Shown here one piece after another: positions 49,110 through 58,402 of a stretch of DNA of 64,000 bases. The DNA is from Rhexocercosporidium sp. MPI-PUGE-AT-0058. Lineage: Eukaryota > Ascomycota > Leotiomycetes > Helotiales. The translations under genes and the position numbers were made by a program. The stretch's first letter is position 1; each line of letters opens with the position of its first letter. The notes below the pieces were generated by a model, which saw only the letters and a program-made list of their open reading frames with translations, was not told where the DNA came from and did not search any database. The stretch covers positions 1,178,001 through 1,242,000 of the forward strand of contig JAGTJL010000011.1 of the NCBI GenBank assembly GCA_020746875.1. The letters are read 5' to 3'.

Positions 49110-50411
49110 CTGCGTGTCGGTGATTCCGCATCAGGAAACTGGGATTTCCTGAACAGGGAACCTCTCGCCTAATGGCCTGGCTGCTCTAGCGCTCGTGCTG
49201 CTCTGGACGACCGGAGTGAGTGGTCGCAACCCCTGCTGGCTCCCTTGGAGACCCCACCTCGTGTATAAATCCAGCGCTCTTTCCCACCTCAACATCTCTT
49301 CTCCCCCACCAGCTGTCGAGGACGTCTGTTCACGTTCCACCTTCGCCATTCGGCCGTCTCTGCCTGCTCACGGTTCGACGAGTGTGGCATCCCGCACCCC
49401 CCCTTCTCGAACCTCGTTTCGCGGAGTCAGACCTGCCTTCCGATTAGCTAGTGCCCTAGTAAGTTCCCCCCTTCTTCTCCATCTAGTGTCAGAGTTTGTC
49501 TCCTACTGACGACGATCCTGTTATAGCACAGCTCATCTCGGAGTCGCCGTCACTCTGCGACGCATAATCCTGCGGCGCAGCTATTCCTAGCTCAAGGGAG
49601 ACCCACTGGCGAGTAAAATCGAAAGGCCCGTGGTGCTGCCTTCGTTATTTCACTTTACGGTGTGACTTCTCAAACTAAGATCCAGAACCAGCAGCGGGCA
49701 CGGCCTGGTTCTAGGCATTCTGCTAGCATTAGCAGGTCTCCTGAGTAGGACGAGGTAGAGAACGGCTACTAGCATTAGGATATCAGTGTTGCCGGCAGAG
49801 AAGGGAGCCTTCGTGGGCAGTAATAGCTTAGGAAGAGAACAGCCCGCTCTGCTCCATAACGCGACGGTTGGCGAAGGGGGCGATGCGATTAGAGCGACTC
49901 TAGCCTAATTGGACACGGATGAAGGTTCGCAGCCCCCCTCTTGGCAGATATTTCCTAAGGTCTAAGGCTGTCTTAGTTACTATGGAGTCGACCGCGTCCT
50001 AGGGTAACGAGTACCGTACCAGCTGATTCGTTTAGGGAAAGATTCCTTGCTTTCCTTACGTATTAGAACTTCCCCTTGCGGCAATTATGCGCAGTAGAGT
50101 TGCTTAATGAGGAAAGTCGTCTCGGAACCGCCGAAGACTACTTGCGCTGTGCAACGTTACATACCCTGTCCTTATCACTTGAGTCGCTTTATACGAGAAA
50201 CGCTGAGCACTAAGCCTGCAGATGCGACGAGACCCGCACGCGGTTGCGTAAACGTTGACGATTAGCGGCTCTCTCGTTCTGCTAGTCATACGGCTTGAGA
50301 ACCTTTTTTTTTAGAACCTGAATATGAGGCGCAATACGCCACAGGCGAGAGAAGTTTCGTAGGAACGACGGCAGCAAGATGACGGAACGATACTAAGTTT
50401 TTCAGCAGCTC
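49110..50411. other. GC-normal spacer, no gene recognised
   Basis: Composition jumps to ordinary at about 49110. A perfect hairpin TCAGGAAA..TTTCCTGA lies at 49131-49152 and a TATAAAT box at about 49267. Open frames at 49195-49509 and 50104-50480 overlap on both strands and show no family features. The pyrimidine-rich sequence after the TATA box resembles a promoter or leader, possibly of an LTR element, but no partner repeat is present. Confidence 0.45.
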
Positions 50412-50418
50412 TATATAA
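50412..50418 (+). promoter_or_regulatory. TATA box of the AT-hook gene
   Basis: TATATAA lies 95 bp upstream of the ATG at 50513, in a sensible position for a fungal promoter. Confidence 0.55.
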
Positions 50419-50762
50419 GGCCTCCGTTTCGCCTCATGCTCTGTACTCTCAGTAGTCGGCATCCAAAAGCCAGATTTCACAGCGCTCTACCCGCCTTTGC
50501 TCTATCCTCGAAATGGCCGCCCTGAAAATCATTAAATATGCTGGACCGGCGAACGGCAGGATACGGAAACCCTCTCCTAAACACATTGCCAAATAATCCA
50601 GCTGTCCCGATACAAACTTGTGGATAAACATAGGTAATAAGCCAGTTAAAGCGCCGCCGGTGTTAGGAGGAGTGGCAGGCAATAAAAGCTGGTACCAGAA
50701 GGCTATTGCAGACGTAAAGGACAGTCCACGAGTCTCAAGCAGTCACCTAGTCAGAAAAAAAA

Positions 50763-50831
50763 GTATGTTTGAAATAAACCCACCGAGGCTGTTATACTCA
50801 GTTTAATGACGTAAAGCTAACGCGACTATAG
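50763..50831 (+). other. Intron 1 of the AT-hook gene
   Basis: 69 nt, 5' GTATGT, branch GCTAAC near 50817, 3' TATAG. Splicing keeps the frame. Confidence 0.75.
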
Positions 50832-51014
50832 CAATGGACAAGTCTGAATATACCGATGATGAGCTCCCTTCTTCGACAAGCTTTCACCCCCTCAAAAACG
50901 AACATACATGCGTAGAAGAGAGGCCTAGTGTAGAGAATACTACTGTGACGGGTAGCGAAGATCTAAAAATCAATCCCATTGGCGCTCGTGGGTGGAGAGC
51001 TCCTTGTAGCTATG

Positions 51015-51061
51015 GTAGGTGTGCTTGGTTTTTTGTGGTGTATCTTCTAACAGTACTATAG
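51015..51061 (+). other. Intron 2 of the AT-hook gene
   Basis: 47 nt, 5' GTAGGT, branch CTAAC at 51047-51051, 3' CTATAG. Using the nearer AACAG acceptor would give an immediate stop; the chosen one keeps the frame. Confidence 0.7.
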
Positions 51062-52066
51062 ACAAGCCAATTGAATTGGAAAGCGATGATAGACTTGAGG
51101 ATGATAGCAATCTCGACAACGGATACACCCCTCGCGTTGTGACCAGTGGGAAACAGCGTTATGATGCGTCCAAGTAGGAACAGCTACTCTTAATCTCCAA
51201 CTATATAGCTCTTAAGCATAGTGTGGATAATATAATCAATGGGATTAAGCCTCCGACTCTTAAACGGCCGAGGCCTAACTCTATCTCTACATTTATCCCA
51301 TGCCAGACTCGAACGCTGCAACTTCTGCACAACGAAGATGAGGCAGATATTAGGGAATTTGTTTGTGATAGCGATCCTAGCGAGTCAGGAGCCGACGACA
51401 TTTACTCTAAACGGCGGAAGGTTTCCACTCCACAAGGCAGCAGGATAATCTCCCGTAACAACCTATCGCAGCTATCTCCGCCTGTGTCAGACGACGACGA
51501 GGATAGTGAAGAGGATGATAAGACGCTTAGCACCTCTCTCGACGCCATACTTACTAGCTCTTCTAGAAGTACCCCGGCCTCTGAAATCACTTCTTTAATA
51601 GAACTTGAAGTTTGCCTAGTGGTCACTGATGTCGATTAGGACTGGGACGTCCGTGAGATTGTTGGTAAAGAGGATATTAATGTTGTTTTGTATTACTTAG
51701 TGGATTGGCACCCCACACTGCTGCCTGAGCACTTACTCGGATATGCAAAGGAGCTTGTGGATAATTTTGAGACCCGCCTTCGAGCACAACGCAGAACCAG
51801 TCATAGGCAATGTGGACCGGGATTGAAGACCAGGCAGAAAGCGAGTGTAGAAGCAAAAGCATTGAGTGGCCAGCAAGGGACGAAACCTCGAGGCCGACCG
51901 CGGAAGCAAACGTAATGCAGAAGCGTTGTTTAGCACATCCTTCGCAGAAAAATATCCTTCCAATTAGCTAATAAATCAATGTCTTTCGACAATTTTGCCA
52001 GTACAGTCTGACTCTAGCCTCGTTTATCTCTTATTTCGAGTTCGCTTTTGGGACGAGTTTGGATTA

Positions 52067-52114
52067 ACGTCCCACCCCACCATTCCGCCCACCCCCCCAT
52101 TCCGCCCACCTCGC
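52067..52114 (+). repeat. Left TIR of the Fot1/pogo element
   Basis: 48 bp starting ACGTCCCACC, an exact inverse of 53852-53899. Confidence 0.96.
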
Positions 52115-52195
52115 TTAACTCACCGCCATATCTACCCACTAACTTAAATAATTAATTACTCCTTGATTCTTTAATCAATTCTTTTCAAATTTGGA

Positions 52196-53815
52196 ATGCG
52201 ATTTGTCCTCATCATGAAGCCTCAATATACCGAGTACGACATCATGTGTGCGCTTGCAGAGATCGCAAACGGCAAGTCATTGCGGAAGGCATCGCTTGAA
52301 TGGGGTGTTCCAAGGTCTACCCTTCGTGGCCGCAACACAACGACGTTATCTTATAAGGAAGCCGCTAGTTACTTACAAAGGCTACCTACCTTAGTAGAGA
52401 GTCGATTGACTAATTGGGTTTTGACTCAGGAGTCTCTTGGTCGTGGAGTTACGCATGCACAGATCAGGGTTTTTGGAGAGCGTCTTCTAGCTCTTCAAGG
52501 AGATCATCTACCACTTGGAAAACACTGGATTTCTAGGTTTTTGGCACGGAATCCTATTCTGAAGACGAAGAAGCAGATATACGTCGATTCTGTACGTGTC
52601 AATGGCGCTTGTTCCGATGTTATTAAGCCTTGGTTCCAAAAATTGGAGATTCCAGCTATTAAGGCTATTCCAGCGAGTCAACGATGGAATATGGACGAGA
52701 CTGGCATCATGGAAGGTTATGGTTTGAATGGTTTCATTGTAGGGCACGCTGAAAAGCGTAAAATTCAAGGAAAACAGCCTGGCTCACGTACTTGGACGTC
52801 AATCATTGAGTGCATCTCTGCTACAGGGGTCTCTACACAACCTCTTATAATTTACAAGGGAAAATCGGTGCAGCAACAGTGGTTTCCGTCTCAATTAGAC
52901 GTATTCAACGACTGGCACTTTACTGCAACCGATAATGGATGGACGACTGACGAGACGGCTCTTGAATGGCTGGTGAAGGTGTTTATCCCTCAGACGGATC
53001 CACGTGATTATTCAGCAAGACTCCTTATTCTAGACGGCCACGGGAGCCATGAGACTACGGAATTCCTTTGGAAGTGCCTTGAAAATAATATATTTCTATT
53101 GTATTTACCCGCACATACGTCACACGTCTTGCAACCCTTGGATTTGACGGTTTTCTCTGCGCTAAAGCGTGCTTACCGGAAGGAACTGCATAAATTGAGT
53201 TCTTTAATCGATTACACGCCAATTAGCAAGCGCAATTTCCTTCTCTGCTATCAAAAAGCACGCCAAGATACTGTCACTCCTTCTAATATCAAATCTGGGT
53301 GGAGAGCTAGTGGATTATGGCCGGTATCTCTGGCGAAACCCTTAATGAGCCCGTTATTGCTAGAAAATAGTAATAAATCGACAGCCCCAGCTCTCCAAGA
53401 GTCTCAGAGAGTAGTAACACCACCTCCCGAGCCTTCTAGCACTTCCATTCAGTTACAGACTCCTAAAGCTGCGAAAGATCTTCGTTTACAAATACGCACT
53501 TTGGCAAGCGAATCACATGATCAGCATCCGACGCAGCGTTTACTCTTTAGGAAGATTATGAAAGGATTTGATGAAAAGGATTACGAATTAGGGAAGGCAA
53601 ATATGAGAATTAGAGAGTTGGAAGAGCGATTAGAGCAGTTGAAGCCAAGGAAAAGGAGGAAAGTCCAAACTAGCCCAAATTCCAAGTTTGCGACAACACG
53701 TGCTATTCAGGCGGCTCAAATTGCGGCTGGGGATCGTCAAATTATATCTATAGAACCAGAATCAGAAGGAGATTCTGACTCTACAAAATCTTGTATAGAA
53801 GTTGACGTAGAATAG
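52196..53815 (+). CDS. Fot1/pogo-family transposase (DD35D)
   Basis: A 539-aa intron-less protein that cuts and reinserts the surrounding element in the nucleus. Residues about 10-50 form a psq/pogo-type helix-turn-helix (ALAEIANGKSLRKAS, GVPRSTL). About 60-125 is a CENPB/Tc5-type HTH (ending HWISRFLARNP). About 160-390 is the DDE_1 catalytic domain. The triad is D167 (NMDETG), D280 (LILDGHGSH) and D316 (LQPLDLTVF), with 35 residues between the last two, the DD35D spacing reported for Fot1-like elements. A C-terminal leucine-rich coiled coil (about 475-495) precedes a basic KPRKRRK patch, a likely nuclear signal. Met7 is an alternative start, since family members usually begin just before YTE-D. 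Length is normal for the family. All catalytic residues are present. Confidence 0.96.
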   Translation: MRFVLIMKPQYTEYDIMCALAEIANGKSLRKASLEWGVPRSTLRGRNTTTLSYKEAASYLQRLPTLVESRLTNWVLTQESLGRGVTHAQIRVFGERLLALQGDHLPLGKHWISRFLARNPILKTKKQIYVDSVRVNGACSDVIKPWFQKLEIPAIKAIPASQRWNMDETGIMEGYGLNGFIVGHAEKRKIQGKQPGSRTWTSIIECISATGVSTQPLIIYKGKSVQQQWFPSQLDVFNDWHFTATDNGWTTDETALEWLVKVFIPQTDPRDYSARLLILDGHGSHETTEFLWKCLENNIFLLYLPAHTSHVLQPLDLTVFSALKRAYRKELHKLSSLIDYTPISKRNFLLCYQKARQDTVTPSNIKSGWRASGLWPVSLAKPLMSPLLLENSNKSTAPALQESQRVVTPPPEPSSTSIQLQTPKAAKDLRLQIRTLASESHDQHPTQRLLFRKIMKGFDEKDYELGKANMRIRELEERLEQLKPRKRRKVQTSPNSKFATTRAIQAAQIAAGDRQIISIEPESEGDSDSTKSCIEVDVE

Positions 53816-53851
53816 AATTATTAAGTGTTGAATAGAGAGTGCTGATATTAC

Positions 53852-53899
53852 GCGAGGTGGGCGGAATGGGGGGGTGGGCGGAATGGTGGGGTGGGACGT
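53852..53899 (-). repeat. Right TIR of the Fot1/pogo element
   Basis: 48 bp, an exact inverse of the left arm; followed by TA. Confidence 0.96.
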
Positions 53900-54178
53900 T
53901 ACTCCATATAACAGTGTGATGGTTAATAAGCTACTGTTTTGGAGGTTCTAGTTGCTATTCCAACAGGCTCGCTAGTCCTTCTCCTGTCTTACAACCCCGA
54001 TCCAGACACCCCTTACTATTGATTTCCTTGGTCTTGTGCATTATCCCCACATCTGTGCCGGGAACCATATTATTTGCAATCCTAACTTAGAGACTTTGTG
54101 TGACTACTTGGCAATTGGTGCTATTTGCCTATTATTATTGGGGCTTTGTTTTGAGAAACGAAAGCAGTAGCTAATTAC

Positions 54179-56050
54179 CTATGAAAGCCTAAATACTTGA
54201 TTTTCAGCACCTTTTGAAACTTCCCCATCCATCAAACCCCAAACAAAACACTCCCCCACAAGAAATAGTTGATTGTCCACCTTGCGAATTAGGAGCGGGA
54301 CATTACATCCTGGAACAATGCAGATGATGTCATGCTCCTCGATAGTATGGGGTCCTATTCCCATATATCCTGTCCTAGAAATAAAAAAGGCCCGCATATG
54401 TGTTACCTCTGACATAAGTCCTAATAAGCAGGCGTATAAGCCTTTCATTTCTGATACTGTTGTCCCATTATACCTCCCACCTGGTTGCATCTCCATGGCT
54501 AATCTTGCACCATCTCCCGCTAGATCCTTATACTGCAAAACGAGGTCTTCGGTAAGGCGACCGCCTTTTTGTGCTCCTAAGTGGTCCCAAGCACGGTCTG
54601 CGGTGACTGTACGAATGTAAGCCTCGAAGGGATCACAACCACCGGGATATTTCTCGAAGCGACTCCTCCAAAGCGTCATTGATGCCTTCCTCCAGAAATC
54701 CCCTCCTTTTGTATTATCCGAAAGCCTCGCCATTACAGTGTCGATCTGGGCGCCAAATACTTCTAAAATCGATAAAGTCATTGTAAAATCAACTCTATAA
54801 GAAGCTGGAAGAGGCGCAGCCCGATAATTATGATAGTCCAGAGGTGTTGCTTGCTCATAGTGAGGATCCCAGTCAACTACCCAAGAAGGTAGTCGGGAAC
54901 GGCTGGCAGTTGGCGAGGCCCCGGTGCCAGCCAAGCTCAGAGCCTCTAGAGACTGTGTCTTCCGCATGATTGTCCATGTTACTTCGGTAAATAATTCTTC
55001 TCGTGTCTGGCTATAACTAGGTAGAATACCTAAATCGTCCTCCGCAAGACCTAATATTGCAAAAATGCGGTCGCGCGAGTCGTAGCATTTGAAAGTTCGA
55101 GTGGCAATTAAGATGTTGAGGAGAGAGAAATCTTTCTTCTTGCCTTCCTCTGCTAAACTCCCCCTATTATAGCGCATACGAACAAAGCTGTGCACACATC
55201 GTACAACGGCATTGCTTTTCAAAAGTGGATTTACGATGGCCACCCATTGAGAGAGCTGTGAGTCGTTGATTAAGAAGGGCGAGCTGGGATTGACATCTCG
55301 AGAGACTATTATCATGGCAACAACAAGCGCTGACCATGGAATGGAGTAATACTGGCCTAGAAGGGTTGCGCGTGAGGACAGGATAGCTTCTTGATGACAC
55401 CATAATCGATCGAACCAGGGGCTTTTGCAGATCTCGACCATGGATCGCCAACAAAGAGTAGGATCCTCGCCTGGTATTGAAAACTCGGCAAAAGATTTAA
55501 CATCGTTTTCCGAGAAATTTGGGTCAGATGAAATTCCCTCCAGCAAGCCAAAACCTAGATGCTCTTCTTCGCGTTTGCCGCTTTCTGTGGTCTTATTGGA
55601 GCCGAGCCAAATAACCACTTCCTTTGCAAGAGTATAAATATCACGCATAAGAGGTATTTGACGCGACTTCTCGTCATCATCTTCCTGATTTATGCAGATA
55701 GCATCCACCCAAATACTAGAATATTTTGTCTCTTGGATGCGGTACAACGCAGCATGGCAGCTCACTGTAACATCGTACTCTTTGCCGTTGACTAAAATAC
55801 CAATGGTGTCGGTTGGATCTCCCCAGACATAAGATAGTGCGAAGTAATCTGGACGATCATTGAGGTTAACATTAAGTAGAGTGCATCGTAACGTTGTCTC
55901 TGGTGCAGTTTCTGGGCGAGGCTGGATGTTGAGGAGCCGAATTACGCGTCCACTGAAAGGAAGAGGAGTATGTCTGAAGCGGGCGCCGCTCACTTCCGTC
56001 ATAGATTTGACCTGACAGGATTGCGCTTTAAGGTTATTTGGAAGTTGCAT
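54179..56050 (-). CDS. HET-domain (heterokaryon incompatibility) protein
   Basis: A 623-aa intact frame from ATG at 56048-56050 to TAG at 54179-54181; Met17 is an alternative start. The HET domain begins at about residue 67, with its three signature blocks: ALSYVWGDP (71-79), IWVDAICINQ (113-122) and LMRDIY...VVIWLG (134-150). The middle contains RLWCHQEAIL and a CYDSRDRIFAILGLA segment, both usual in this family. The C-terminus has the typical RAFFISRTGYMGIGP and GECFVWGLMDGE blocks (about 553-610). HET proteins trigger or execute cell death when incompatible hyphae fuse; the partner cannot be told from sequence. It has no internal stops and no RIP bias despite lying next to heavily mutated DNA. 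The nearby NACHT/ankyrin pseudogene is of a class often found with HET genes. Confidence 0.92.
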   Translation of the reverse strand: MQLPNNLKAQSCQVKSMTEVSGARFRHTPLPFSGRVIRLLNIQPRPETAPETTLRCTLLNVNLNDRPDYFALSYVWGDPTDTIGILVNGKEYDVTVSCHAALYRIQETKYSSIWVDAICINQEDDDEKSRQIPLMRDIYTLAKEVVIWLGSNKTTESGKREEEHLGFGLLEGISSDPNFSENDVKSFAEFSIPGEDPTLCWRSMVEICKSPWFDRLWCHQEAILSSRATLLGQYYSIPWSALVVAMIIVSRDVNPSSPFLINDSQLSQWVAIVNPLLKSNAVVRCVHSFVRMRYNRGSLAEEGKKKDFSLLNILIATRTFKCYDSRDRIFAILGLAEDDLGILPSYSQTREELFTEVTWTIMRKTQSLEALSLAGTGASPTASRSRLPSWVVDWDPHYEQATPLDYHNYRAAPLPASYRVDFTMTLSILEVFGAQIDTVMARLSDNTKGGDFWRKASMTLWRSRFEKYPGGCDPFEAYIRTVTADRAWDHLGAQKGGRLTEDLVLQYKDLAGDGARLAMEMQPGGRYNGTTVSEMKGLYACLLGLMSEVTHMRAFFISRTGYMGIGPHTIEEHDIICIVPGCNVPLLIRKVDNQLFLVGECFVWGLMDGEVSKGAENQVFRLS

Positions 56051-57415
56051 ACTTTGAATGGCCTGCCAGTGAAGAAATTATGTCACATAATGCGCGGTGA
56101 GTATGTATTTCAAAGAACTTAATGACCTGGCATTTAAGGTAGGGAAGGCGAGCAACTAATGCAGCTGTGCTGCACTAGACCAGAAATGACTAAACTGTCA
56201 CAGAAGCTGCCTGGCTGAGAGGCGGTGAAGAAGCGAGCGAGTGCTGTGCCCACTAACCATCTCACAGAATAAAACATCCATTAACTTAGCTAGGAATTCT
56301 AAAGTCTTCGGTGCAAAATGGAAATGCTCGTTCGCCAGATTGAGTCTTCACAGCCACAGTGTCTCCAAGTCCGCCAAGTCTCTAGGAGCTTTACACAAAA
56401 AGTCAAGGTCGTAGCATTTGGGTCACCGAATATAGTCAGTTTGCTCGCTGTTTCACGAGAGCCAAACACAAGGCCAGCGCTAATATCACGTGCGTAGACC
56501 GGCAGATCCTGCGCTGACCCCACATCGTCAAACCGCCCTCAACACCTACTCTAGATCATCCACGAACAGACCTAATCCCGTCTCGATATGGAGGACTCTT
56601 CCATCCCCATTGGCTGTCGGTATCGTTGCTCTGTCCTCTTCGGTCCCTGAATAATGTCTCCCTCGCTATAGCTGCGTTGCATTCAAGGCTTGAGATAGTT
56701 GGCTCACAAAGAGAAATGCAAGCGGTGTGGGAGTACAAGATAAGAGATTCCAGGGTAGGCAACTCGAATTTAAACAAATGGCAACACCGATACACTTATA
56801 CAGCGTCCTCGTCAGATGAGCGATGCAGCGTTGGAGCGACAAATGGCGGCTGGCTTGTGTGTTCCTTGGCATAGGCGTGTTGGCAGCCTCGATTTCGCTG
56901 ACCGAGTAGATCGTGGTCGAGCCTGCTGAGTGGAATGCGGAGAGCAGGGGCTGAAAAGGGCTTCTGGGCTTATTCGCAGCACATCGGAGGGCGACCAGCA
57001 CTGCATTTGAGCACAGATCCGGTTACCTCTCTCTTTGCTGGCACGCTGTCTAAGATACTGATACTCTTGGAAATCTATTGCTCCCTTACTTACGTCCCAG
57101 CATCTGCACCATCTTCGCCTTAAACGTAGCCTCAGCAAACTAAGCCTGAAAACCGGCTGAACACAGCCTTTATTTCAGTTTGCCCACGCTTTTTACTATT
57201 TCGCAATCTAGGTATTAACTAGAGCATAACTCAAGCCACTAAAATGGATGTTCCTTTTGAATTTGGCGTGAGCAGCCCTATTGCGATACTATCAGCTATT
57301 ATAATGTTCCACAAGCGCCTTCGCCAGACAAAACTAGTATATGTTAAGCTTATAAAGTTGAAGGAAAAAGTGTGTTCACGCCGAGAAAGTAAATCTTAGT
57401 ATAAGTTGCTAATAA
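56051..57415. other. Upstream region of the HET gene and unassigned sequence
   Basis: Ordinary composition to about 57200. Several short frames overlap on both strands (56299-56523, 56556-57138); none shows a recognisable domain, and they may be remnants or noise. An ATG at 57244-57246 opens a short frame that is out of phase with the methyltransferase frame beginning near 57416; it could be a 5' exon joined by an intron or frameshift, which I could not settle. Confidence 0.4.
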
Positions 57416-58402
57416 GTTGTAAAGGAGTGGAATAATATTAAGGGAGACGAATATTTTAAGTATTAAAAACAGAGAGCTAATAGTGCCACGGGCTAAGATG
57501 CGGTTAAATTCTACCGAATAATATAATAAATTAAGAATGAGATATAAGTAAAGATTGGCGCTTTTTCTTAAGTTAATTGGCCTAAAGATAATCTTAGAAT
57601 CCTCGATCTTTACATAGCTTCTGATGGCTATACATTTAGTGCTCTTAAGTATAATCTAGTAGCAAAAGCAATCGGTATTACTTTACCTTTAGGTTAAGGA
57701 AGTTATGAAATCTTTTTGAACTCTTTTTGGTTTACTGTTTTATATTAAGACATTATAATGTTCTCCAAGGAGTTTGGTATAAATAAAATCCCTATTAAAC
57801 ACTTAAAATACGCTTCTTTTAGTATAGAAAGGCCGTTTATTAGTTAAAGATTCGATCTTATGATCTGTGATAATCAAGTTCTTTAAAAACATAAGCGCTT
57901 TAAATACCGAGAGGCAACTGAAGTAAACCGGCTTACGACCTTATAGCTTATTTTAACGTTATAGTGCATCCGATAAGGAGGAACATTAATTATATTATTA
58001 TATAAGATTAAAGCCTTAGATATAATAGAGCTTTTGTATGCATTTTCTCGATTCTCTGAGATTAAAGTATTTAAACTTATAAAGAAGTATACGATTAGGT
58101 CGATGTTTTACCTTATTGCGAAGAATATTTAGCCGGATGTAGAAGCTAGAAAAGTAGCAATTATGGCTTAGAAGAAGGCTTAGTAGAACGCAACATTCGG
58201 TAGTAAGAAGAGTACGGGTGCAGGGAGGATCAAAATCGATAATGAGTACGCACAAAATATCATCGACTCTTTCGGCGATGAATTCACTTCGCTTGCTAAG
58301 CCAGTTTAGAAGCTTCAGGCGGACGCTTTAAGTCGCTCCGACTTCGTTTAATAGCTATTATATTCTCCGAAGGAATATCTTTACTAGGGAATTATTTTGT
58401 GA
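57416..58402 (+). pseudogene. FtsJ-like SAM-dependent methyltransferase, RIP-killed
   Basis: One reading frame keeps phase from about 57416 to TGA at 58400-58402 (about 328 codons) but holds roughly twenty TAA/TAG codons. All of them are explicable as CAA, CAG or TGG changed by C-to-T/G-to-A, and none is TGA. The order of motifs fits an FtsJ/RrmJ-type 2'-O-methyltransferase. Motif I at 57605-57634 reads DLYIASDGYT, where functional proteins have DLCxAPGGYT-like sequence. FDLMICD follows (the DLVICDG-type motif at about 57850), then GGTLIILLYKI (the GG...K strand), then FKLIKKYTIRSMFYLIAK. A basic tail with a KKSTGAG segment follows. The native substrate (rRNA, tRNA or mRNA cap) is unknown. 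The start codon is not certain. Confidence 0.68.

Larger units (their letters stand above)
50513..51915 (+). pseudogene. Spliced gene for an AT-hook protein with a chromo-like segment, three premature stops
   Basis: Three exons (50513-50762, 50832-51014, 51062-51915) give 428 codons plus stop in one consistent frame. Intron 1 (69 nt) has GTATGT, a GCTAAC branch site and TAG; intron 2 (47 nt) has GTAGGT, CTAAC and TAG. Both joins keep phase. The frame is interrupted by TAA at 50594-50596, TAG at 51175-51177 and TAG at 51637-51639, each one C-to-T step from CAA or CAG. The middle is acidic and Ser-rich with a KRRK basic patch. A C-terminal segment (WDVREIVGKEDINVVLYYLV, ending ELVDNFETRL) resembles a chromodomain, and the protein ends in an AT-hook (PRGRPRKQT). 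This suggests a nuclear DNA/chromatin-binding protein. The exact family is not recognised. It is mildly RIP-damaged and probably non-functional unless stops are read through. Confidence 0.72.
52067..53899 (+). mobile_element. Intact Fot1/pogo-type DNA transposon
   Basis: A 1833-bp element with perfect 48-bp terminal inverted repeats (52067-52114 and 53852-53899; the next base inward differs), flanked by TA (52065-52066 and 53900-53901). Each arm holds two copies of CATTCCGCCCACC, 17 bp apart (52081-52093 and 52098-52110 on the left), which look like transposase-binding repeats. A single uninterrupted transposase gene fills the element. Identical arms, an intact frame and no RIP-type decay indicate a recent, potentially active insertion. 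Confidence 0.96.

Noticed and set aside
49195..49509. 104-codon plus-strand frame in GC-normal DNA
   Set aside because: Overlaps equally good frames in two other registers; Pro/Ser-rich low-information sequence without domains.
56299..57138. Several overlapping frames upstream of the HET gene
   Set aside because: No recognisable domain and conflicting strands; may be remnants, but unsupported.
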